A DNA stretch of 64,000 bases. Source: Ailanthus altissimus. Taxonomy: Eukaryota > Streptophyta > Magnoliopsida > Sapindales > Simaroubaceae. This document shows positions 13,701-25,700 of the stretch, one piece after another. Under the pieces are notes generated by a model. The model was not told the DNA's origin. It did not search any database and saw only the letters and a list, made by a program, of their open reading frames with translations. A program made the translations under genes and the position numbers. Numbering within the stretch: the stretch's first letter is position 1; every line of letters starts with the position of its first letter. The DNA is taken from assembly GCA_946807835.1 (NCBI GenBank), contig OX327683.1, positions 4,965,001 through 5,029,000 of the forward strand, given 5' to 3'.

Positions 13701-16700
13701 TATTAACTTAATTAACATCATCTATCTCTTATTTTTTTTAATTATATATGGCCGTTCTTATTTCAGGCATTCCTGTTGATTTCAACTTCTATAAAACCTT
13801 TTGGAGTTTGCAGGTAAATTATACACTTGAAAGCATGATTATCGGAAGAAAAGAGTATTCCTATTATGAAATATGGGCAAACTCTTGCTTTTTATATTAA
13901 GCTATGTTTCCTCTTATGAAATATGGCAACATTTTGCTGTTTATATTAAACTATGTGAGCTACTTATTACTATAATGGCAAAGAACTTGAGGAACGGCTA
14001 TTTAAGTTAATTGTATCTTGTTTTTGGGAGAAAGATCACTTGTGCTCGATTTATATAAATAAATGGTGAGGGAATGATCACTAGTTATTTGGTACTACAA
14101 ATAATATAAATGGGAAATGCTGTTTGATGCAAAATTAAAGGAAATAGGCCATGTCTGGCTTTAGTGAAATTCTAATTGTTTTATCCTCCATATAGATGTA
14201 GAGATCATGGTGGCTTGTATCATACGTTTTCTTTGTAAGTGTGTGGAACACTCAGTTTTCTGTCTCGTGATGTGTAAGTCTCATGTTCAAAGTGATATGA
14301 GCATCAGATGGATTTATCTGCCGTATTGAATGCTCCTTTATGTTGGTTTCTGAACATTGTTAATGGTAAAATATCTTTCAAACTAAGTGCATTTTTCTTC
14401 ACTATTATTATAAATGTCTCTCAGTTGGATGTATGATTCATGGATCCTTATGTCAGCTTGTCAAAATGACAAGATTGTGAACTAGTGATTCAAACCTCAA
14501 TCAGTGTTGTTTCAGTTATGTAGCATGGATTCAATGCAAAATATAAAGAAACTTTTTGTACCACAGCTAAATTTCCTTATGAATTTGTCTCTTTGAGTTT
14601 TCAGGAATACTTTTGTAACCCAGCTCTTACTCTGGCTCCCCCAAGGTGGCAAAATTTCCAATCCAGTTTGATGGTATTCCCTTTATTTGCCAATTATTTT
14701 TATCTTTACTTGATTTTATTGTAGCATTATATCTTAATTATATATTTTTTAGCTGAACCAAGAGATGTTACATTTGCTTTTAGCTGTTTAGCCATCGAAT
14801 CCAATTGTTTGCTTAAATTGTGAGATTCATAGGTTGTGTTGAACACCTTCGATGCTCAGCCTTTGAGTGATGAAGTGGGAGATGCAAATGATTTGGAGGA
14901 AGAGGCAGCAACTTTCAACATTAAATATCTGACAAGCAGTAAATTAATGGGTTTAGAGGTAAATGATGCTGACAAGTGTTAAGAACAAACTCATACAGAA
15001 TAATTTGGTTTATCCATTTCTTTCCCCTTTGCTGCAGTTGAAAGATCCAAGTTTTAGACGCCATGTTCTTGTGCAGTGCCTCATATTGTTTGATTATTTA
15101 AAGGTAATGCTGGCTGAGTCTTAAGTTGAAAATTTATACATGCTTTCATTTAGTTGACTCTGGCTCTTTCTGTTTTTCTTTTCCTTGTTTATTATTTTAT
15201 TTTATTTTTTTCTGTAGGGCCCAGGAAAAAATGATAAAGATTTGCCGTCTGAAAGCATGGCAAGTGCTTTTTTTCCCCCTCAATTCAAACTTTAATGGAG
15301 AGATACCTGTTTATTGCTATTGCTTTAGTTTATATATATGCATACACACTGCAGTGCACAAAATTGCTCACTAGAGCATTCCTCAAAAGAGGGCAAGATG
15401 CTCAGATTGGCTACTGCCAAGTTCTGACAATTTGATGGCTGCATTTGATCAAACAATTTTCTCACAGCGTTTGTAATATTAATTTATAGTAAAAAATTGA
15501 ATGTATGTTGCCTTCCTTTCCTTCAAATGTAGATAAGTAGATATATATCTATCTATCTATCTATCTATATATATATATATATGCTGTGTATAATTGTAAT
15601 TTATGCTTTATTTTTATTTGTAATTGTAGAAAGAAGAAATAAAATCTTGTGAGGAGCGAGTAAAGAAACTGGTTGAAATGACCCCGCCTAAAGGGAAGGA
15701 TTTTCTTCAGAGTGTTGAGCATATATTGGAACGTGAAAAAAATTGGGTAAGCATAACCTTTTCCTGTCTTTGTTATTCGGTTTTAGTTCTCTTACATTAT
15801 CTTCTGGATATTGATGAATGTATTCCTGCAAATTTGTTTGAAATCTTCTTGCTCTTAGGTGTGGTGGAAACGTGATGGCTGTCAACCTTTTGAAAAGCAA
15901 CCCATGGAGAAGAAAACAGTTCAAGATGGACCTAAAAAGCGGTATATAAACCAGTGGATTAGTAATTCTACCCTGCTTATATGATAATAATCTTCCTGAG
16001 AAGTTATCCGCTTTAGAAAGAATATGTAGGATGACAAGAGAAATAGATTATCATCTTCCCTGCAATTATGCCCTGTTGCCATAGCAAAGCATTGGCATAA
16101 TATTCAACGTTTTGCAGTTTTCTCATATGTCAGTAGTACGATCAAATTAGCTGAAGCTTTTAGTATCTAAATACTTTGCATTTATGAACATTATACTAGT
16201 TGGCATTGAAGGTTACCTGACAAAGCCGCAATTTTTAAAATTTGTGTATATATTTGTACTGTAGTGACGATGTATAGGTAGTTATCCAACAATAAAATAT
16301 GTACAGGGTCAGATCTGAACATCATACCTGTCATTTATAAGCAGCTTGGTTTAGAAGAAGAAAAGCTTTGATATTAATTGATGTAGGACAATAATAGAAA
16401 AGGGGAGAAAAAGTAAGAGAGAGAAAGAGCAGAAACAGAAATGGAACAAGGAAGAAATAGTAGCATAGAAACTAACAGAGATGACAAAAGGGAAAAAAAA
16501 AAGGAAGAAAATCAGAAAGAAACAGGATTTGAGAGATAGATAGAGAAGCAATTCAATCATCATATTATTATGTGATCTTTCCATCTCCTCTAAGACACAA
16601 CATAAGAGCTCATTTCTAAATAACAGGAAACATAGTGCTTAAAGATTTGGCAGAAACATTTCAATCACCACATAAATTATGTATCTATCTATGTTCTTCA

Positions 16701-19700
16701 AGACAAAACAGAAGGCTGATAGTTGGTAGGTAGCTCTCTTTGGATTGTTTTGTTGTCCTTGCGGAACCCTGGTTCACTTTTGTTTCTTTGATCATTTCAT
16801 TCTTTAAAATCTTCTGTTTCCTATTCCAAAAAGAAAAAAAGGATAAAACAGAAGGCATAGTGATAACGACCAAGACCAAATTACAGAGTTATATTGAACC
16901 AGCATAAGAAGTAATAATTAAATTTCTAAATGGCAATAATCCCCATATGAATCCTTTTATAACTCAAGTAATAATTAAATTTCTAAATGGCAATAATCCC
17001 CATATGAATCCTTTTATAACTCAAGCCAGCGACTATCCAACCTAAACAATTATTGAATGTAAAGAATAATTTTTAGATTTTTGGTTCTGCATCACAGCTT
17101 CTTTTGCGAGATTAGTATCTTGTATTTAATTGTTAATTATGCAGTTAAACATTATGAGCTGCTACAATCTTCTTTTCATCTATCACATCCAAATGCTAGT
17201 TCTAATAGATTTACGGATCATTCAAGAATCTTACCTTTTGTGCCACAATCTGAAATGTTACGAAAATAACATTGCGAGAGGTATTGTAGGGTGTATAATT
17301 ATTTATGGAGTTAATTAGAGTCACAAGGTAATTCTTTTAATTGCCAGCTTAATAGTTTTCTAAATTCTTGGACTGAAATAGAGGAAGTCAGAGATTTTTT
17401 TTGTGAAAAGAGGAGAGTTTGTGTTTATTTAAAGTTAAAATTTTGAATTTAATCCGTGCATATTTAGGTTACTTCTTAAGTTTTGATATGATTCTTGAAT
17501 TTCTCTTCATATGGATTTGAAGATTGATTATTTTTTATTACGTATGACTCTTAAAATAAGAGATTAATTTCTTAGCAAACCAAACAATGCCAGTAGCATG
17601 TCAAATAATTTGTTGTCCAGCATCCTTTTTAAAAGAAAGAACTATGGAGAGATCCTAGCAGATAAACTTTGTCATGTTATCAGAAATTAATCAATAGGGG
17701 AATAAAATGCTTCTATCAAGTTTAATATCCAAAAATCTTAGTGCATTGATCACTACGATTTTTTTTTTTAAAAAAAAATTAAAGAGAAAGAAAAGCCAAG
17801 GAAATTTATTAGGTGTAGCAATGTTGACAATGGATAATTTCAAAAGTTAGAATTTATAAAATATTATTTAAACTCTAGTGTATTAGTATTCTTTGCCAAC
17901 ACTGTCCAGAGCATGCCCTTACTATCCACATATAGGTTTGAACCCATCTTTGGCTTTAGGAAAGGGTGGTTTCAAAGTCCATTGACAGTACAGTGTTTGT
18001 GATACATATACATACAGAAGAATCTGTGTTAGACTTCTTTTTCCCCTCACCATGTATTAAATTTTTTATGGGAATCTATCCATCTTTCTCCTGGAAGTGA
18101 TTTTTGTTCCTAGTCCATTGTTTGTAAATGATCCCGTATTGATCAAGCTTATATTCTCCATCATTATTTTTTTGTTGACATATCTTTAATTTTACTCCTT
18201 CAGTAGGCCGAGGTGGAGACTTGGGAATAAAGAACTCTCTCAGTTGTGGAAGTGGGCAGATCAGAATCCGGTATATACCTATTCAGTACTTTTGCAACTT
18301 TTTTGACAGGAAAATTTGCCATCTAAACATTCTTTCTGAAATTTTACTCTGTTAGATGATTGACAACCATGGTGCTTAATGTTTCAATGGTGAAACAGTC
18401 TTATACTGCAAACTCAGCCTTTTGGATTATTACTTGGTTGTGCATTCAGTGTCATCAAGTGACCAACGGCCTTTACCAAATAAATAATGGATGGGTTTGG
18501 GGTTTTTCTTTGGTTGAGATCTTTCTAATGGGGAGTGGGATGCTAGTTTTCTTTCCTTTTTTTTTTCTTTTGGGTAATAAGTCACTTTCTAGGAAAGCAA
18601 GTTGTGTTTAATAATGTACAGTATTTGGGAGAGAAAAAAGAATCCATTGACTGACCCACAAACTCTTACTTGTATTTGTTATGCCTGAAAAAGTGATATC
18701 AAAGACACCCTTTTGTCACTAAGGTCTCTGGAGCACAACCTTAATAGCTAAGGTCGTTGGAGCCCAACCTTAGTTGCTAGGGTCTCTAGAGCAATCTTAC
18801 TTAGTGAGGGTCATTCACACCCTCTAGCAAAGTGGTAAAACTGATTGACATTTGCTTTTTTTTTTTCAGTTAAAGTTATACATTTAATACACAATTAAAA
18901 TTATAACTAGAAAAATCCCTATATTAATAGAGGAGAAGAATTGAAATCAAGTTGGATCTTCTATATTCTTAGTAGAAGAAAATAAAAGAAGTCTTAACAT
19001 GCGTAGAAATGCTGAAATAGTCACTCATGGTCCCATGCAGCACCTATCAATGGGCACCTGTCTCAATGTAAAGCTCTGTCATCTTATTCTCTTTCTCCTT
19101 TCCTTTTAAATGCTTATATTATATAATGCCAACAATGTTTGTTATAAATACCTCAAAATCCTGTTAATGGAATATGTGGGCCAAATTTATTATGTATACA
19201 AAATGAAAATTTATATTTGTGTTCATAAAGTTGAAGGAGCTTAAGATGGTATGCCTAGTGTCATGTCCCGCATCGAATAGAAATTTGGTGGATCTTTGGT
19301 ATATATGAGCATGTATACAGTATCACTTAACAGGCAAGTCTTTTTGGGTTAATGGCAAATGCCTGGCCCGTAACAAGTGATATTAGAGCAGACCTGAATT
19401 GTCATTTGTATGTGGGTACCCAAAATTGCCATGTAGGATGTGAGTCCCCTAAGAATAGTGGGATGGGCATTACGGGCCAAATGAGCCTTGAAAATCATGT
19501 ATCTTGAGCCCCAATAGAGATTGTCACATGGGTAATGGGTCTTTGTGGCTTCGAGGGGATGGGCAATACGGGTTACGTTGGCCTTTGAGTTTGGATCAAA
19601 TCGTGATAAGGGCATCATGTGATTGGGTGAGGGAGAATGTCACGTCCCATATCGAATAGAAATTGGGTAGATCTTGGATATATATAGGCAGGTATGTAGT

Positions 19701-22700
19701 ATTACCTAACAAATTAGTCTTTTAGGTCACTAACAAACACTCGGCCTGTGACACTAGGCTCTTATGACTATTTTCTTTCTTTAAATGATTTTTAATATTT
19801 CAGGATATTGGTTTTGTATCTATGGATAATAGTTCTATTTGAAAGATCTTCATTGACATGTCCAGAATGCTTTGACTGATCCTCAACGCGTTAGAACTCC
19901 AGCAATCACTGAGTACTGGAAACCTTTGGCTGAAGATGTAAGCACCTCATTTAGTTTTGAATTCGAATTTTGTGAATGTTTTCTTTTTTCCCTTTTTAGT
20001 TACTTCCATATCACAAGACAGGTTCCAAGAGTGTTCCCTTTTGTGGATGCAATTTATATTCATTATGTATTCTTTGTTTACAGATGGACCCATCTGCAGG
20101 AATTGAAGGTGAATATCACCACAAAAACAACCGAGTAAGTTTTGGTTCTTCCATGTTCTAACCTTTCTATGGAATGTTGCCTATGTGATGGTTCCACTTT
20201 TGTGCAAGTTACAATAGTAATATGTTTAATTTAGAAGTATTGCTCCTGGAAAGTAGAGGAAATAGAATGTCTTAAAGATAATAGGAAGTGCAAGAGAAGC
20301 AAAATAAAGATATGTTGGAAAAATTTTGTTTGGTATGCATGGACATAATTGTTTTTTCCTTTATTGCTTTTGGAAGGTAGAAGAAATAGTTGATAGAGAT
20401 AGTGCAAATATAAAATTTAACATATTTTGGGACAAATAAATATCCCAGGCAATTAAAAGTCTGTCTTGTTGGATTTGCCCACTAAGCTAGAAGAAAGTAC
20501 TTGTGGAACTATAGCTAAGAGGAAGAGTTTGAAGGCTTCTTGGGGGGGATATGTTTCTTACTTGACTTAGAAGAAAAGAGTAGTTAAGCAAGAGAAGTGT
20601 GCCAGAGAGAATATTTGCTATTCCAACAGTGGTTTACACCTGGTATCTAAGAATATACTAACTGCTTGCATTCCATCTGAAGGGAAAGATATTAGTGCGG
20701 ACTTTCAAATGTTTTGTATCTTAAGTTATGAATTATAATAGAGTTTGGAAGTGTAAAACTAAGAGAGAAAAGATATTATTTATTGTATCTTTCATAGAAT
20801 AGAAATACATGATTATATAGGCTAAGCTCTCAACTTTAATTGAAAGGATATTAATCATAAATGGAAGGCTACCTAGTCTTTCCTATTATATATGGATACA
20901 GATATAGATACCATATATACATTTCAACACTTCCCCTCAAGCTGGAGCATATAAATCATATACGCCAAGCTTGCTACAAATAAAATCAATTCGAGAACCT
21001 TTAAGAGATTTAGTAAGGATATTTGCTAGCTGATTGTTTAAGCTGACAAAACTGGTGGAAATACAACCAGATAAAATCTTCTCTCAAGTAAAATGACAAT
21101 CAATCTCTATATGTTTAGTCCTTTCATGAAACACTAGGTTGGATGAAATGCGAAGGGCAACTTGATTATCATAAAGTAATTTCATCTGTGATATATCTGT
21201 AAATTTTAACTATTGGATCAAATGGTTCAACTATATAAGTTTACATGTTGCTAAGGCTATGATATGATATTCTGCTTTTGCACTCGACCTAGCAACGTCT
21301 TGCTTCTTACTTTTCCAAGATACAAGATCTTCTTCAATAAGAACACAATACTCGGTGGTAGAATGTCTATTTGATGAACCTGCCCAATCAGTATCTGAGT
21401 ATCCAACAATTTGTGTATGATCCTTATTCTCATATAGCAAACTTTTACCTAGTGCATCATCGATATATCGTAGGATTCGAATAACTGCATTCCAATGACT
21501 ATCACATGGAGACTGTAGAAACTGGCTGACAATATTAACCGAAAAGGAAATATCAGGCTGTGTGATGGTGAGATAATTAAGCTTACCAACTAGTCTCCGA
21601 TATCTCTCAGGATCTGCAAGAGGCTCCCCCTGTCCAAGTAGAAGTTTAGTGTTAGAATCCATGGGAGAGTCTATAGTCAGTAGTCCATCATCCTTGTTTT
21701 TTGAAGAATATCCAAAGCATACTTTCTTTGAGAGATATCAATCCTAGAGTTTAACTGAGCTACCTCTATACCAAGGAAGTATCTAAGTAATCTTAAATCT
21801 TTGGTCTGAAAATGATCAAACAAATGAATTTTCAATTGCTTAATACCATCTTGATCATTTTCTGTAATGACAATATTATTAACGTAGACTACCAGATAAA
21901 TGCATTGGCATTGTAGTGTATGTTTATAGAAAACATAGTGATCTGACTGACTTCGAATCATGCCAAACTCTTGGATAACAATACTGAAATGACTAAAGTA
22001 GACACGAGGAGATTGTTTTAAACCGTACAAGGAGCGACGAAATTTACATACCAAACCAGATTTCCCTTGAGCAACAAAACCAGGTGGTTGCTCCATATAG
22101 GTTTCTTTTTGAAGTTCACCATGAAGAAATGGAATTTTGATGCCGAGTTGGTGTAAAGGCCATTGGCGAATAGCAGCCATAGATAAGAACAACCGACAGA
22201 TGACATTTTAGCCACAGGAGAGAAGGTTTCAGAATAATCCAGGCCATAAACCTGTGTGTACTCCTTTGCAACCAACCTTGCCTTCAACCTAACTTGACCA
22301 TCAGGTCTAACTTTGATAGCATAAACCCATCAGTAACCAACAGTGAAATGTCCTGGTGGCAATTGGACTAATTCCCATGTACCATTATTGTGCAAAGTAG
22401 TCATTTTCTCAACTATTACTTGACACCACTTAAGATGTGAAAGTGCCTCACGAAGAGTGGTACAAATAGAGACAAAAGATAAAGTAGAGACAAAAGTATA
22501 GTATGGGGAAGATAGACGATGATAACTAAGAAAATTATAAATAGGATGAGAGTTGCGAGTGAATCGTGTATGCCTTTACGGACATCAATTGGAAATTGGT
22601 CAGCATGTGGTAGGACCTTAGCAAGAGAGGAATCTGGAGTAGGAAGTGAGTCAACGGGAACCTCAAGAGCCTTAGGAGCGGTATCACTGTCATCACCTAC

Positions 22701-25700
22701 AGGATCAAAAGGAACAATGCTATCACAAGTCGGAGAGGGAGAATCTCCGGTGGGAGGATCATACTCTGGGACACGGACAAGTTCTATGTTTGACGTAGGA
22801 GGAGGAGAAATAATATAAGGAATTGGAAGAACCTCTGTGATGGACGTATTGTCTGAAGCGAAGGAAGAAAAGAAAGGGGAAGACTCGAAAAAGGTGACAT
22901 TAGCAAAAAGAAAATAACGACGGGTGTCAGGAAAATAATACTTATATCCTTTCTAAAGACGCGAGTAGCCAAGAAAAAGACATTCGATGGACTGAGCGGA
23001 TAATTTGCCTTGACCAAGAGAGAAGACATGGACAAAACATCTGAATGTTGAAATGTATATATGGTATCTGTATCTGTATATAATAAAAAAAAACTAGATA
23101 GCTTTCCATTTAGGATTAATATCCTTCCAATTAGGGTTGAGAGCTTAGCCTATATAATCATTTATTTTTGTTCTATGAAAGATACAATAAAGAATATCTT
23201 TTCTCTCGTAGTTTACATAGTATCAGAGTCATAAGGTTCTTGGCCTTTTTTTCACTCCTCTGTTTGCTAGATTTTCATTGGAATAGTATTTTCGGTCACT
23301 ATTTCAGATACTGTTTATGGACCTAAATTTCATTGAAACTTTATTTTCAGTCTTAGATCAGCTGTGCAAGGTTAGCCGGTTTTCATTTTGGCCATATTAG
23401 TATCCATTTCGGCAAATGGAATACTTTTCTAATCACTTTTCATCACCACCGTTTACTATTCTAGTTACTATTCATTGTCGTCGATCATTGTTCCCGAGCG
23501 TGACTATTCATCGCCTAGACCAAACGGTGCAGAACATTTTGACCGTTCCAACCCCACAAAAATCACTTCAATTTGGTACCGGTGCAGCCCATAATCGCCT
23601 CTCAAACCTCTCAACCACCATCCGTCGTCCAACTTGAATCCCGACCATTTCCTTGTGCGGTACTGTACACCGCCTATACCAGGCTATTCAGAGGACACCG
23701 GCCATCCCAGCGCCATTGGAATCTCCTTTCTAATCGACATCTTCACCAGCCGTCGTCGCCGAAAAATCGCTACTGTTGCCAAAAAAATTGCTTATGTGTT
23801 GTCAGCAAGTTTCTTTTGATCTATGAGTCAATATAACTTCTAAAAGCTTCAAAATAGGTTCTGCCTTTTCCTTTAGTTCATTTCTTGCTATTTCTATTGA
23901 GAAATTGGTAGGAAGCATTAATTGTACCTCATGGGCCGTTTTTGTTGAATTATGGTGTATAGGACAAGGTTTGGAGGATCATTTAACTACACAGGTTATA
24001 GAATTAAAGGACAAAGATACAACTAAGTGGAGGAAATGTGATGCCTTATTATGCAATTAGTTATGGTAAACAATCGACCCTCAATTGTATCTCATTTATA
24101 AGGCTTACAGAACTTGTTTTGATATCTAGAATCAGGCCAAGTTGTTATACACTAATGACATTCAAAGTTATATTTTGTTGTCTCGACACTTGTTAATCTG
24201 AAACAACATGTCAGAATTCTTTGGCTGGATGGCATCCCTCAAGACTGAATTCAGTTCATTCTTGCCGGTTGGTAAGACTGTCATCGAAGATCTTGCATAG
24301 AGGGACAAGTTTTTATGGTTTTGACCCTAATTTCTATCAATTCTGAGCTCTCAGCAATTCGAGATCAGATCCTCGCTAGTGTTGCTGTTCCCTCTCTGGA
24401 AGAGGTGTTTGCTCGGCTCCTTCGTATTTTTGCTCCAGGTCATGTTCTCGAGCCACCTGAAATAATGATCGGAAATACTGTTCTGGTGAAAATCCGACAA
24501 ACAGAGAAGCGTAAAAGAGGCTTAGACCTTATGGCTCTGATACCATGTAAAACTAAGAGAGGAAAGATATTGTTTATTGTAACTTTCATAGAACAGAAAT
24601 ACATGATTATATAGGCTAAGCTCTGAATTCTAATTGGAAGAATATTAATCCTAAATGGAAGGCTACCTAGTCTTTCCTATTATATATAGATATAGATACA
24701 AATACCATATATACATTTCAACAGGAAGTTTAGATAAGTTAGATTACTGTGCAGTTTCTTTGTGAAAATGTATGTATGACCAAAAATGGAACCCACCTAA
24801 AATCAGGTCAAGTTTTAATTGTTCAAGTTGCAAGCATCATTCAGAAGGTTATATCAGCAGATAAGCTTTCTACTTGTCAACAGATATTTTCTGTTTCTCT
24901 TAATTTTCATTTCTGTTGAAATTTGCTATGTTCAAAGGTTACCACGTGGTTCAATTTTTGTTGTAAAGCATGCAAAATTTTCATTTATATCATAATAGTA
25001 CAGATCAATGTCCTCTTTCTAAAAAGTTGAACTGAAAAGTTATTTTCATCTCTCTTTCTCTGGTATGTCTGCATCATGTATATATGCATGTAATTTCCTA
25101 TAATTCCTGTGCAGGTTTATTGCTGGAAGGGTCTCCGTTTTTCGGCTCGTCAGGACTTGGATGGGTTTTCTAGAGTATGATAGTAGTCAACCAAGACCTT
25201 TTTTCATATATGATCTGGTTTCAGTTAGCCCAATGAAGCTTATACCAATAATATTGCAGTTTACTGACCATGGTATTGAAGGAGTTGTGCCACTTGAACT
25301 TTTTCCACCTCATGTCCGGTCTAAATACCAAGCTAAAGCAAATGACAGGTCCAAACGTGCCAAAAAGGAAGATTCGAAGGGTGCTCCGTCTCAAGCTGAA
25401 GCAAATCAGGTACATAAGCCAACATTTAGCTTCAGATCTTCAACTCTTTTATTTAAATATTTTAATCAGCAGTAAAAGTTAAGCGTGGCATAGATGTCAA
25501 TTACAGGATATTTTTAGCATCTGGGTTTTCCCCTTGGATCGGGATTTAACTTCACATTCCCCTTAAATTGCATTCACTGGCTAATAGGGAGGCTTGGCTT
25601 CATTTTTTATCTCTTAAGCAAATTAGTCTTTCCAATCTGAAGTTTGTATTTTGGTGTTTATATTATAAAATAATCATGTTGAATGCTATAATTGTTCTTA

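Larger units (their letters stand above)
20752..24723 (-). mobile_element. Rearranged Ty1/copia LTR retrotransposon
   Basis: The outer boundaries are exact: terminal repeats of 178 bp each (20752-20929 and 24546-24723) flanked by a perfect 5-bp duplication GGAAG (20747-20751 and 24724-24728). On the minus strand the 5' LTR is followed by TGGTATCAGAGCC (tRNA-iMet primer site, 24534-24545). The 3' LTR is preceded by the polypurine tract TTGAGGGGAAG (20930-20940). RT and RNase H lie on the minus strand. In the middle, 23046-24458 is turned round: a third LTR, primer site, leader and gag on the plus strand. Protease and the integrase core are absent. The outer LTRs differ at about 14 of 178 sites by hand count, so the insertion is not recent. 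It sits antisense in a THO1 intron. Confidence 0.93.

Noticed and set aside
22519..22818. 99-codon plus-strand open frame
   Set aside because: Antisense shadow of the S/T/P-rich linker between integrase and reverse transcriptase of the copia remnant.
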